Assembly (NCBI GenBank): GCA_012034805.1
Contig: JAAUOP010000032.1
Location: forward strand, 1 to 39,843
Reading direction: 5' to 3'
From: Synechococcales cyanobacterium CRU_2_2
Lineage (GTDB): Bacteria; Cyanobacteriota; Cyanobacteriia; PCC-9006; JAAUQQ01
Length of the DNA: 39,843 nucleotides
Positions within the stretch are counted from its first letter, which is position 1. Each line of letters begins with the position of its first letter. This document shows positions 23,108 to 33,360 of this stretch, piece by piece. The notes under the pieces are model-generated. The model searched no databases and was not told the origin of the DNA. It saw only the letters and a program-made list of their open reading frames with translations. A program made the translations under genes and the position numbers.

Positions 23108-25012
23108 ATGAATCAAGCTGCCCTTGTCCCCGGCGCGATCGCGCTCTGGGCGATGACAACCCCCTTGCTCGGCCTCTCCCCCTTGCTCGCGTTCGCCGAT
23201 ACTGCCAACCACTGGGCCCAGGCCTGCATCACCGAACTCAACCGTCGAGGCTTCGTCACCGGCTACCCGGACGGCAGCTTTCGACCCGAAAACCCTGTGA
23301 CCCGCGCGGAGGCCACGGTGCTGATGCTGGATGCCTTTCGAGAGGTGCCCGTGCAGCGATCGCCCCTGTTATTTCGAGATGTGCCGACAACCTATTGGGC
23401 GCACTCGGCCATTCAGCAAGCCTATGCAAAAGGATTCTTTAGCGGTTATCCCGGCCAAGTCTTTCGTCCAAGTCAGCCGATTCCCCGCGTGCAAGCCCTG
23501 GCGATCTTGGTGCGTGACGGGGAACCCACGCCCTGGCCCCTGGCTCGCTACTATGACGATGCCGACCAGATTCCGACCTATGCCCAGCGGGCGATCGCCC
23601 TGGCCACCCGCAAAACCTACGTGGTCAACGCCCCCCAACGCCGCCAACTGCGACCCAACCAGGCCACGACCCGAGGCGAGATGGCAGCTTTTCTGTGTCG
23701 GGCTTTGAACATTGCAGAAATTCCGCCCCAGTATCTCGCCGGTATCGTAACGGAACCCTATCGTGTGATCTCGTTGCCAGGACAACTCAATTCGCCTCCT
23801 CTTTTCAACAGCAACAGCCCTGAGTTGGTGCGGACGGACGGCATCTTACTTTCAACATTTCCCAAGACCGATCGCGCCGTTCCAGAGGCCCACCTCGACT
23901 ATGCCTTCGAGGGACAGTTCGGCCTGTTCTCCCATCACATTGCCCGCGCCGAGACGGCTACGGATGCAAGTCCACCGCTTTACCAAGGCATTTTGGTTCA
24001 CAATCCGGGTCAGACTGCTGTAACGCTGGAGATCCAGGCTGCTGTTAGCTATGTTTCCAACCCAGAAGCGCCGTTTATTGTGTTGCCCGATCGCACCCTA
24101 GACCCAGAAGGTAAGGTCTTCTCGGGGCCGGGCGATCGCGCCTCCAGCGCACTGCTGCGGGGTCTACGCCAACCTCAGTTTCCAGCAACCCTAATCATTC
24201 CCCCCGGCGAAGGTCGAATGTTATTAAATCAACCGATTGCGATCGCCGCTGCCCCCGCCTCCAATGGCCGCTCGACGTTGATGCGCTTTTCCAGCGATGG
24301 CCCCGTCTATCTGGCAGATTTGGCCTTGCGGAGCAACCAGCCGCCTAGCCTAGCCCGTTGGCAGCAATTGCTCCAGACCAGCGGCCTTGCCCAACCCCGT
24401 GATGCACAACCAACGCCTTTAGATCCGCCTCGACATCCGACGGTGTTTAGCCGAGTGGCAGGGGTCTCCCAGGGCGATCGCTGGGTCTCGCTCGTTGCAG
24501 ATCAAACTGGGCGCAACCTGCTGACCCTTCCCGCTGTGGGCCAAGCCCTGGCCTATCCCATCGGCACACTGCATCTGATTACCCTGAGCACCAACCAAAT
24601 CCAAAGCGCTCCGATGCTGCGGCGCTATCCGGATACGGCCTTTTTTGCCCACAGCAACTATGGTTTGGAATATGACCTGACGTTGCCGTTGCATAACGCC
24701 ACGGATGCGAAGCGGCGGGTGGCGATCGCCCTAGAATCGCCGCTGAAGGACGAGGGCGGGCGGGATCGGCTGTTGTTTTCAGATCCCCAAGACCCACAAA
24801 TTTTCTTCCGAGGTACGGTAAAGCTTGAGTACGAAGCGGAGGGAGAATCGCAAACCCGCTACGTTCATCTTGTGCAACGGCGCGGGCAACGGGGAGAGGC
24901 GCTGTTGGAGTTGTCGTTGGAGCCCCAGGAGGTGCGATCGGTGCGGGTCAAGTTGATCTATCCGCCGGATGCGACGCCGCCCCAGGTGCTGACAGTCCGG
25001 ACGTTGGAGTGA
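23108..25012 (+). CDS. SLH-domain protein with DUF3370
   Basis: A 634-residue exported protein. The first 33 residues from ATG 23108 form a signal peptide (hydrophobic, ending near LLAFADTAN). Three SLH units follow: HWAQACITELNRRGFVTGYPD (about 36-80), FRDVPTTYWAHSAIQQAY (about 90-145), and a third around ALATRKTYVVNA (about 160-200), so it can attach to the peptidoglycan or its polymers. The remaining 430 residues match, from memory, DUF3370, a cyanobacterial domain of unknown role (SLPGQLNSPPLFNSNSPELV, LYQGILVHNPG). A TTG eight codons before the ATG also opens the frame, but ATG gives the better signal peptide. No neighbour explains its job. Confidence 0.85.
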   Translation: MNQAALVPGAIALWAMTTPLLGLSPLLAFADTANHWAQACITELNRRGFVTGYPDGSFRPENPVTRAEATVLMLDAFREVPVQRSPLLFRDVPTTYWAHSAIQQAYAKGFFSGYPGQVFRPSQPIPRVQALAILVRDGEPTPWPLARYYDDADQIPTYAQRAIALATRKTYVVNAPQRRQLRPNQATTRGEMAAFLCRALNIAEIPPQYLAGIVTEPYRVISLPGQLNSPPLFNSNSPELVRTDGILLSTFPKTDRAVPEAHLDYAFEGQFGLFSHHIARAETATDASPPLYQGILVHNPGQTAVTLEIQAAVSYVSNPEAPFIVLPDRTLDPEGKVFSGPGDRASSALLRGLRQPQFPATLIIPPGEGRMLLNQPIAIAAAPASNGRSTLMRFSSDGPVYLADLALRSNQPPSLARWQQLLQTSGLAQPRDAQPTPLDPPRHPTVFSRVAGVSQGDRWVSLVADQTGRNLLTLPAVGQALAYPIGTLHLITLSTNQIQSAPMLRRYPDTAFFAHSNYGLEYDLTLPLHNATDAKRRVAIALESPLKDEGGRDRLLFSDPQDPQIFFRGTVKLEYEAEGESQTRYVHLVQRRGQRGEALLELSLEPQEVRSVRVKLIYPPDATPPQVLTVRTLE

Positions 25013-25459
25013 GACGATCGCCACGAGGGAAATGCATTCTTGCTACTCCAGAATATTTTTTCCTGCTTTCAAGTCAAAACTTCCGACTATCCAAGGTTGT
25101 TCGTCTAGAAGCATCACGTTTTGTGTCGAAGTTCATCAATTCAACCGAGAAATCAAACACGCCTTTGACACACTTCAATGTTGTTGTTGAGGTTATTGGT
25201 GCTGAGGTGTCTAGCGGCCCCTGACTTAATAGCTTTCGTTTCAATCAACAGTCTATTAAAGCAACCAGCTCGATTAACAGCTAGAAGTGGTTTCGCAGGA
25301 AGCGATAGATTAGAACAAGGCTGTTCAATCCTACTGGGGGAGGTGTGATGTCAGTCCGCCTTGCTAAAATTGCTAAAATTGCAAGTAGCTCCTGGGTGTT
25401 CTATTTTCTGCCTCGCCACCCTTTTGCACCGCCACTCTCTTGTCTCCCCCGGATTTTTC
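25013..25459. promoter_or_regulatory. Gap before the metallophosphoesterase gene
   Basis: 447 bases. A frame of about 70 codons opens near 25009 and runs to 25224, without a recognisable pattern. A GGGGGAGGTGTGATG sequence at 25334-25348 is a good ribosome binding site and ATG, but the short frame it opens overlaps the next gene in another phase. I see no clear gene here. It includes a short GCTAAAATT double repeat (25363-25379). Confidence 0.4.
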
Positions 25460-26617
25460 ATGAGCTTGAATCGTCATCATCCGGATCGTCGCTCGAATCA
25501 TTCCTCCCGCTTCAGCCAAAAACTGAATGTTCGCTTTGCGATCGCCAGCGATCTCCACATCGGCCTACCCCACACCCTTTGGGAGCACCCCAGCCGCTTC
25601 CACCTGATCGAGGTCAGTATCCCCGCCTTCGAACAAGTCCTCGAGCAGATCAGCCGACTCGACCTCGACTTTTTGCTGCTGCCTGGCGATCTCACCCAGC
25701 ACGGCGAGCGGGAAAATCATGCCTGGTTGCGCGATCGCCTCTCCCAGCTCCCCTTTCCCACCTACGTCATCCCTGGCAACCACGACATCGTCACCCCCCA
25801 GGGCGATCGCCTGCGCATTGGTCCCGAAGAGTTTGCCACGATTTATGCGCAATTTGGTTACGCAGCGATCGCCGGGCCGGGCCGATGTGACTATAGCCTC
25901 AGCCCCTTGCCGGGGCTCCGCTTGATTGGCCTCAATTCGAACCAGTTCGATCGCACGGAGCGGATCGTCGGTCGGCTGGGCCAAGAGCAGCTCAATTGGC
26001 TGGAGCAGGAATTGATCGCCGCCCAGGACGAGCGGGTCTGGATCATGATTCATCACAATGTGATTGAGCACATGCCGGGTCAGGCCCGACATCCCTTGGG
26101 ACACAAATATATTTTGCGCAATGGGCCTCGGTTTCGATCGCTGCTCAAACAATACGGTGTCTCCTTGATCTTCACCGGTCACTTGCACATACAAGATCTA
26201 TCCCGCGATGGCGAGCTCTACGAACTCACCACCGGTTCATTGGTCAGCTATCCCCACCCCTACCGACTGTTGCAATTTCAGGCCGCTGATGGCGTTGCGA
26301 CACTTCACTACGAGTCCTTTCGAGTGGCAGCGGTGGAGGGATGGGCAGATTTGCAGGACTATTCGCGGCGGTGGATGGGCGATCGCTCCCAGGGGTTTAT
26401 GGAACATTTGCTATTGGCCTCGCCTCTGAACTTGTCCCCCGCAATGGCAGCGGAGCTGGCTCCAGAACTGCGAGAATTTTGGGCGGATATTGCCGAGGGC
26501 GATCGCCTGTTTGATTTTGTCCAGTTGCCCAAGCAAGTACGAAGTTACTTCGAATCCTTTGGCGCAGTGGATGGGGCGATCGACAACAGCGGCTGTCTCA
26601 CCTGGCAAGAGCGATGA
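25460..26617 (+). CDS. Metallophosphoesterase
   Basis: A 385-residue calcineurin-like phosphoesterase with all metal motifs: SDLHIG (D-x-H), LLPGDLTQHGE (GD), VIPGNHDIVTP (GNHD), WIMIHHNV and FTGHLHIQDL (GHxH). The core spans about residues 25-265; a C-terminal helical part of about 120 residues (starting near VEGWADLQDYSRRW) is extra. The start at ATG 25460 (MSLNRHHPDRRSNH) is preferred; the frame is open for another 33 codons upstream but with odd composition. The substrate is unknown. No signal peptide is visible. Its neighbours do not point to a pathway. creD converges on it, with a 15-base gap. Confidence 0.88.
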   Translation: MSLNRHHPDRRSNHSSRFSQKLNVRFAIASDLHIGLPHTLWEHPSRFHLIEVSIPAFEQVLEQISRLDLDFLLLPGDLTQHGERENHAWLRDRLSQLPFPTYVIPGNHDIVTPQGDRLRIGPEEFATIYAQFGYAAIAGPGRCDYSLSPLPGLRLIGLNSNQFDRTERIVGRLGQEQLNWLEQELIAAQDERVWIMIHHNVIEHMPGQARHPLGHKYILRNGPRFRSLLKQYGVSLIFTGHLHIQDLSRDGELYELTTGSLVSYPHPYRLLQFQAADGVATLHYESFRVAAVEGWADLQDYSRRWMGDRSQGFMEHLLLASPLNLSPAMAAELAPELREFWADIAEGDRLFDFVQLPKQVRSYFESFGAVDGAIDNSGCLTWQER

Positions 26618-26632
26618 ACATCGAGCTTAACC

Positions 26633-28018
26633 TCAGTTGGCTTCGGGCGGGAGGGTCGTGGCGGAAGAGAGGTTAGGCGGTATGGATGAGTTGTTGGGTG
26701 GATTGCCTACAAACCAGTCCATGTTACGGGTGAAGTACATGGCGATCGCCAAGAAGACAAACAATCCCAAGGAGCCAATCAGCAACGAGTAGCTCTCGTT
26801 GGCCAAGACAAAATATAGATAGCCATACAGCACGGCCTCCATCACACCGATGATGCCTCCTCGCCCCTTGGCCTGGAGGACTGCCACAGAATAAGCGGTG
26901 ATGAGCAACACGACAGCGCCACTGGCAACGCCATAGGCTGCATCGAAACCAATGTGCTCCGAGAGGGCGAGTTGCAACAGATAGAACATCGTCATTGCCG
27001 CCCCCACCATCAGGTATTGCAAGGGATGGACGCTCAGGCGCGTACTGGCCTCAAACAGCCAGAAGGTGACGAAGGTGAGCAGCAGAAATAAGAGGTTATA
27101 TTTCAAACTCCGCTCCGTCATTCGATAGTTGTCCACCGGTGAAATCAGATCTACACCAAAGACGGAACCTTGAATGACATCTGAGGTTACGGGCTTGTCG
27201 CTATTCCAGAATTGGGGAAAGTTGCGGCCTAGAGAGGGGATTTTCCAGAGGGCGGTGAAGTTGCTGTCTGTGATGGTGCGATCGCTCGGTAGCCACAGTC
27301 CTTGGAAACTCGGGCTCGGCCAGTCTGCCTTCAGCTTGACGGTGGTCATCTCGCCCATGGGGGCAAAGGTCAGGCGTTCGCTACCGTTGAGTGTCAGGGG
27401 AATATTGAACTGAAACGTATCTGCACTCATCTGGTTCTTGAGGCTGGCAAAAATCCCGGCGTTGCCAGGGTTCAGATTGCCACCGTATTTCCCGAGACCG
27501 GGTTGAAAGGGAACTTGCTGGGTATTCCAGCCTAGTTTTGCTTGGTTTTGGATGGCATGGGCGTCGGCAATTTCAATGACCAATTCGGCATTGTTCCACT
27601 GAATATCCTTGGGATCGACACCCCAGGGAGAGAGGTCGGGTTTTTTGAAGGAACCGGCGATCGCCAGCTCTCCCCGATAAACCGGCACCTCAAAAATGCC
27701 GCGATAGAGCAACTCGGTGCTCAGATCTCCGTCAATAGTCAGCTCACTAGGAAGGAATGAGCCGTATTGGGTTTCGGTTTTGATCGTTTGCTTTTCCCCG
27801 CTACCCACCGTCGTGCGTTTGAAGTAAGGAACGAGCAGGCGTGGACCAACCACGGTTTGCTGGGCTCCGCGTTTGATCGTGATGTCACTGATGGCCTCGG
27901 CCCGTAGGCTTTGGCGTTCGCGGACAATGCCCTGAATCATGACGGTCGGGATTTGCAGCAGCAGAATGATCACCACGATCAACAGAGCTCGGAAAAACTG
28001 GGAGGATTTGAGAGACAT
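26633..28018 (-). CDS. creD: CreD family inner-membrane protein
   Basis: A 461-residue protein. One N-terminal helix (FFRALLIVVIILLLQIPTVM) is followed by a large extracytoplasmic beta-rich domain (about 40-300; GPRLLVPYF, YRGIFEVPVYRGELAIAGSF) and five or so C-terminal helices (LLFLLLTFVTFWLFEA onwards). This is the CreD/DUF (inner membrane protein CreD) layout; the block RLSVHPLQYLMVGAAMTMFYLL is typical. In E. coli creD belongs to the CreBC regulon and affects colicin tolerance; its job in cyanobacteria is not known. ATG 28018 (MSLKSSQFF) is better than the GTG two codons before. No creB or creC gene is adjacent. Confidence 0.85.
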   Translation of the reverse strand: MSLKSSQFFRALLIVVIILLLQIPTVMIQGIVRERQSLRAEAISDITIKRGAQQTVVGPRLLVPYFKRTTVGSGEKQTIKTETQYGSFLPSELTIDGDLSTELLYRGIFEVPVYRGELAIAGSFKKPDLSPWGVDPKDIQWNNAELVIEIADAHAIQNQAKLGWNTQQVPFQPGLGKYGGNLNPGNAGIFASLKNQMSADTFQFNIPLTLNGSERLTFAPMGEMTTVKLKADWPSPSFQGLWLPSDRTITDSNFTALWKIPSLGRNFPQFWNSDKPVTSDVIQGSVFGVDLISPVDNYRMTERSLKYNLLFLLLTFVTFWLFEASTRLSVHPLQYLMVGAAMTMFYLLQLALSEHIGFDAAYGVASGAVVLLITAYSVAVLQAKGRGGIIGVMEAVLYGYLYFVLANESYSLLIGSLGLFVFLAIAMYFTRNMDWFVGNPPNNSSIPPNLSSATTLPPEAN

Positions 28019-28474
28019 GGGCACTCTAAGTGGCGAGTTGGAATTCTTGAGGCTAGGCGCGATCGCCTAGATTTCGAACCGATCTTGCGTACATACACGG
28101 ACTTGCTCAGAAACCACACGATTTTCCCGTTAGATTCCGCAAAATGGATTGAATTGAATTATGCTCCTGCAGCAGGATACCCAAAAAGCTGACAACGCCA
28201 CCGACCTTGTCCTAAGTTTTCCTCGACTAAATTCTAAATTTTTGTGAAGCGATCGATCGATAACGACGCCTTAAAACCGTCCTTAAACTTCATTTAAGCC
28301 ATAAAACTACGCCGTAACACTCCATACAGAATTTTTCTCTTGTGTTATCTTTTATGCAGCGATGATGAACAATTACAATTTATTGCTTTCCATCGCTTAA
28401 TCATATCTATGCCGTTCTTTACCTCGAGTTTTTTGGGAAAACTCTGTGAATGTTGAGTAGCGGCCTTCGACTTT

Positions 28475-28546
28475 CCTCAGGGCATTACTTATTTCCAAAC
28501 CTCCGGCGACTGGGTCGCATCTGAGCGACTTGCTTTCGCCCTGAGG
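28475..28546 (+). ncRNA. Candidate structured RNA element
   Basis: CCTCAGGGC (28475-28483) pairs with GCCCTGAGG (28538-28546) over 9 bp. Inside is a small hairpin, GTCGC (28514-28518) with GCGAC (28525-28529). A closed outer stem with an inner hairpin is the shape of many cis-acting RNA elements, but I recognise no known riboswitch core. Confidence 0.3.
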
Positions 28547-28601
28547 TGAGCTTTGGTCATCTACTGTTTTCAACAATAGCTTTCGACCCTGGCCTGTATC
28601 T

Positions 28602-28676
28602 ACAGATTGAAACCCTAGAGATTGAAACCCTACAGATTGAAACCCTACAGATTGAAACCCTAGAGATTGAACTTGA
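28602..28676. repeat. 15-bp tandem repeat (ATTGAAACCCT)
   Basis: Four clear copies built on ACAGATTGAAACCCT, and a fifth degenerate one (28662-28676). There are no spacers. It has the ATTGAAAC word common in CRISPR repeats by coincidence. Confidence 0.92.
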
Positions 28677-28968
28677 TGCGCTTGAGGCTAACCCACCCAG
28701 AGGATGGGTTGCGACTCTGCGTCCTCGTTGACACTCCGGCGACCTAAATGAGGTGACTTAGAGACCAATGTTGATTTCCAGTTTCTGATAGCTGTTGGTT
28801 GGTTTACCAGCCATTTTAGACAGCTATTTTGAGCCGCTGCCGAGTCCGGTTGCACCATCTTTACATTTTATCTGCATGGTCTAGCTCAAAGCCAATTGTC
28901 GTAGCATGACTTTTGGTGCGCAATGGGGCAAGTTTGTGTCGCTCACAATCTCATGAAACATGCACCAT

Positions 28969-29024
28969 CTCGTCATTTGAATCTCGTCATTTGAATCTCG
29001 TCATTTGAATCTCGTCATTTGAAT
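28969..29024. repeat. 14-bp tandem repeat before the RTX gene
   Basis: Four identical 14-base copies of ATCTCGTCATTTGA. The array ends 56 bases before the start codon of the 29081 gene, so it sits in the promoter or 5' UTR. Confidence 0.95.
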
Positions 29025-29080
29025 TGAGTCCTAGGACTCATGTTGTAAACCACATTTGATCTTGCAAGGAAGTACGAATC

Positions 29081-32000
29081 ATGGCAGGAATTGCGTTAAC
29101 GAAAATCAGTGATCTAATTGATGGTAATGGCAACAGTTTGGCTAACGTTGGCGAGACAATCAAATATACACTGACGATCCAGAATACCTCAGCAGATCCG
29201 CTTACCGGGATTACGATCAGCGATCCGAAACTCTCTGCTGGGCCCATTGCCGTGGGCGACACCCTGGCCCCAGGTGCCTCAACGGTTGTCGAAGTTGAAT
29301 ACTTGCTCACGGCTGCTGACATTGATGCCGGTAAGGTCGAAACGACGACGACGGTACTAGGAACTGCGGGTACCAGCGCCGCGAGTAGTGACCCAGTCTT
29401 CGATCTGGAGCTCTTGGAGCAGACTTCGGACATTAACATGACGAAGGTTCTGAATAACAACCAGGCCTATCAAGATGCCAATGCCAACGGTCGGCCCGAT
29501 GCGGGTGAAATTACTCAGTACAACTACACGGTTGTGAATACCGGTAATACGTCACTATTTAACGTCACCCTGGCAGATCTAGGGCTGCCGACGAACCCGA
29601 ATGATACGTTTATGGTTCCCTTGACGGGCTTGGCGGATTTGGATGGCGATGGTCAAGTGGATGACTTGGCTGCGGGCACCAGGGCCACCGGTATCTACCA
29701 GTATGTTTTGACCCAGGAGACCCTCGATAACGGTACATTTGTTGGCACGGCTGAAGCGAAGGGCAATCCGCCAGGATCAGACGATCCTTTGCCCGCGAGT
29801 GGTTCGGTGCGGGTTGTGTTGCCTCAGCAGCCGGGCTTTGTGATTGCAAAAACTGCCGGTACGACCAAGGACGCCGCTGACCCTGGCGAGTTCACGGATC
29901 TTGATGGTAACGGTGTTGATTCAGGGGACAAGGTTAATTACAGCTATACGTTTACCAACACTGGCAACGTGACGCTGACCGAAGTCAAGCTAGTGGATGA
30001 CAACGGCACCCCCAGCGATGTGAGCGACGATGTCACAATTGTTTTGGACAAAACCACCCTGCTGCCAGGAGGAACTGCAACCGGAACTTATCAAGGATCT
30101 TTGAATCAGGCAATCCTGGATAGAGGAACGCTCACCAACGTCGTTACCGGTACGGCTAAGCCACCAAGGGGCACACTACCGCCCAAAACCGATGCTGAGA
30201 CCGTTACCGTTGCAGGAGAAGCAGCCTTCGAGATTGCGAAGACCGCCGGTACGGCCAAGGACGCCGCTGACCTTGGTGAGTTCACCGACCTTGATGGAAA
30301 TGGGATAGATCCAGGAGATAAGGTCAACTACAGCTATACGGTTACGAACACGGGCAAGGTGACGCTGACCGACGTGAAGCTGGTGGATGACAACGGCACT
30401 CTAGGGGACGTGAGCGACGATGTCACAATTGTTTTGGACAAAACCACCCTGCTGCCGGGGGAGAGTGCAACGGGAACCTACCAAGGCACCTTGACTCAAG
30501 CAACAATCGATGCGGGAACGCTCACCAACATCGCTACAGGTACCGCCAAGCCACCCACTGGCACGCTACCGCCTAAAACCGACACCGAGACCGTCACAAT
30601 CCCAGGCGAGGCAGCCTTCGAGATTGCGAAAACCGCCGGTACGCTCCAAGATGCCCCTGATGCAGGCGAGTTCACAGATCTCGATGGCAACGGGATAGAC
30701 CCAGGCGATCGAGTCAACTACAGCTACGCGTTTACGAATACGGGCAAGGTGACACTGGCCAACGTGACGCTGGTGGATGACAACGGCACTCCCGGCGACC
30801 CCAGCGATGACGTGACAGTTTCCCTGGATAAAACCACCCTGCTACCGGGCGAAGTTGCAATGGGAACCTATCAAGGAACCCTGAAGCAAGCCGACATCGA
30901 CGCGGGAACACTCACCAACATCGTCACCGGCACGGCCAAGCCACCCACTGGCACGCTACCGCCTAAAACCGACACCGAGACCGTCACAATCCCAGGCGAA
31001 GCCGCCTTCGAGATTGTGAAGACCGCCGGTACGACCCAGGACGTTGCTGATGCGGGTGAGTTCACCGACCTTGATGGAAATGGGATAGATCCAGGGGATA
31101 AGGTCAACTACAGCTACACATTTACCAATACGGGCAAAGTGACGCTGACCGACGTCAAGCTCGTGGATGACAACGGCACTCCAGGGGACGTGAGCGACGA
31201 TGTGACGGTTACCCTAAACAAAACCACCCTGCCGCCAAGAGAAACTGCAACCGGAACCTATCAAGGAACCCTGAAGCAAGCCGACATCGACGCGGGAACA
31301 CTCACCAACATCGTCACCGGCACGGCCAAGCCACCCACTGGCACGCTGCCGCCTAAAACCGACACCGAGACCGTCACGATCCCAGGCGAAGCCGCCTTCG
31401 AGATTGTGAAGACCGCCGGTACGACCAAGGACGCCGCTGATGCAGGTGAGTTCACCGACCTTGATGGCAACGGCATCGATCCAGGGGATAAGGTCAACTA
31501 CAGCTATACGTTTACGAATACGGGCAAAGTAACACTGACCGACGTGAAGCTGGTAGATGACAACGGCACCCCCGGCGATGTGAGCGACGATGTGACGGTT
31601 ACCCTAAACAAAACCATCCTGCTACCGGGTGAAGTTGCAACCGGAACCTACCAAGGCACCTTGACCCAGGCAACAATCGATGCCGGAACGCTCACGAACA
31701 TCGTCATGGGTACGGCCAAACCACCGACCGGGACGCTGCCGCCCAAAACCGATACCGAGACCGTCACGATCGCCCCACCGATTCCACCCGTTTCGATCGG
31801 CCTCGTCAAGACCGCTGGCACCATCACAGACACCAACCACGATTGCATCATTGGAGCCGGAGACGAAGTCACCTATACCTACCGGGTCACCAACCCCAAT
31901 TCCGTCAACTTGTTTAACCTGGTGTTACGAGATGATAACGGCACACCGGCAGATTCGGGAGATGACTTTGGGGTTCCTCTCACGACCGGATTGAGCGACT

Positions 32001-33129
32001 TGGATAACGATGGTGCCGCAGACGATTTGATCACAGGTGGTATTGCAACCGGAACCTATGTCAAAACCCTCTCCCAGGCAAACTTTGATGCAGGTAGCTT
32101 TACCAATATTGGCACCGTTACGGGGAACGGCCCCCAAGGTCAACCCGTCACCGCATCCGATCCAGAAACCCTAGACCTGCGAACTGTGGGTGCCGCAATT
32201 CAGCTCGAAAAAGATGGATACCTAGAGGTCGGCGATGATTGTATCGTCAATCCTGGCGATTTGATTCGGTTTAATTTTCGAGTTACGAATACGGGAGCTA
32301 GGGTATTTGATGGGGTGCGATCGCCGACACCTCCCTCCCCGGCCTCAGCCCCATTCAATGGCAGGGCTCAACCCAGCTCAACCCCGGCCAAACCGTTTTG
32401 GGTACTGCAACCTATGCGATCACCGCTCAAGACATTTCCTGGGGACGAGTGGTCAACTTGGCCAGGGTCTACGGCAACCTGTCAGGCAGTGATGTCGCTA
32501 ATCTCAGCGACGACATTGTGGATGTTGATGATGCCTGGATCGAGTTCCCCAAGGAATTGATTCCAGCAGGCGCTGTATCCACAACTGACAATCTTGTGGG
32601 TGATGGAACAAACAATCGTCTTCTGGGAACAACGGGTGCTGATGTCATCGCGGGTGGCCTAGGCGATGACAACATCTTGGGCGGTGACGGTGACGACCTG
32701 TTGCGCGGCGACGAGAACCAGAGTGCACCAACGGGGCTGCCGGGCGGGAATGACGTGCTCGATGGCGGTGCGGGGAACGATCGCATCGCAGGCAAAGGTG
32801 GAGATGACACGGTTCTAGGTGGCAGCGGCGACGATTTGCTGTGGGGAGACCTGGGGGATGATATCCTGCGCGGCGGCACGGGCAATGACCGACTGATGGG
32901 CAGTGAGGGTCGAGATATCTTTGTCTTGGCAGCGGGCGAAGGCTTTGACTTGATCGTGGACTTTGCGACGGGCGTTGACCGGATCGGCCTAGCCGGTCTC
33001 AGTTTCGGTCAGATTAGCTTTAGCCAGTTCAATGGTGATACGCTAGTCCGCTTTGGGCAGGAGAATTTGGCCTTGCTAAACGGGGTTTCTGCGGCGGCTT
33101 TGGGTGCGGGAGATTTTGTTACTGTTTAG
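29081..33129 (+). CDS. Large repeat adhesin-like protein with RTX C-terminus, frameshifted in this sequence
   Basis: About 1349 residues from ATG 29081 (preceded by AAGGAAG). Two divergent N-terminal domains (1-250) are followed by five tandem 130-residue domains (each with FTDLDGNGID, VNYSYT.TNTG and LVDDNGTP), then a sixth, diverged domain and a C-terminal RTX region with GGxGxDxxx nonapeptides (GGLGDDNILGGDGDD, GGAGNDRIAGKGGDD). The DxDGNG loops resemble calcium-binding motifs. There is no signal peptide, so type I secretion is likely. The frame breaks at about 32317: adding one G (GTGGCGATCGCC, at a HIP1 site) reads DGVAIADTSLPG and joins the RTX part. The repeat domains belong to the DUF11-like group of bacterial surface domains. 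Transporter genes are not in the window. Confidence 0.85.
29831..31780 (+). repeat. Five 390-bp tandem coding repeats
   Basis: Units start at 29831, 30221, 30611, 31001 and 31391, with constant spacing of 390 bases, as seen by the GCAGCCTTCGAGATTG-like word that opens units 2-5. The units are alike in most positions. Units 3 and 4 share a 3' part that is nearly identical, while unit 2 and unit 5 share a different version. Confidence 0.93.
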
Positions 33130-33145
33130 CTAGGATGGGTTGCTT

Positions 33146-33169
33146 GATCGTGACGACTTCATCACGATC
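33146..33169 (+). terminator. Hairpin after the RTX gene
   Basis: GATCGTGA pairs with TCACGATC over 8 bp with an 8-base loop, 17 bases after the RTX gene's stop. No T-run follows. The rest of the 231-base gap before the DUF2780 gene holds nothing I can support. Confidence 0.5.
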
Positions 33170-33360
33170 TAGTCGGTTGATGCTGGGCGATCGCAATTTT
33201 GCTCAGCGTAAACCCCATCGCTCTGTTCATCGTGCCTTTTGAGAGCAAGCCAACATTCCTTGAGAATGCGTGAACGGCCTCCGAAGGGATGTTGCGTACA
33301 GAGTTGATCGGCTTTATGCGTCAGATAAGCCGATCTAATGCATCCAATTTCGTGTCAATA

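Larger units (their letters stand above)
28019..29080. promoter_or_regulatory. 1.06-kb gap upstream of the RTX repeat protein
   Basis: No gene that I can support, although two frames of about 60 codons exist. The gap holds a creD promoter region on the left, a paired element at 28475-28546, two tandem arrays (28602-28676 and 28969-29024) and a copy of the 10-mer CTCCGGCGAC at 28501 and again at 28734. An AACCCACC/GGATGGGTT hairpin lies around 28690-28710. The length suggests a long regulated leader for the 29081 gene. Confidence 0.5.

Noticed and set aside
28602..28676. CRISPR array suggested by the repeated ATTGAAAC word
   Set aside because: The units are 15 bp, directly abutting, with no spacers, and no cas gene is in the window.
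28546..28731. Frame with repeated LQIET units
   Set aside because: A product of the 15-bp array, with no ribosome binding site and no plausible protein around it.
28546..29080. Prophage or defence island in the long gap near the RTX gene
   Set aside because: No integrase, phage structural, restriction or toxin-antitoxin gene is visible in or around it.
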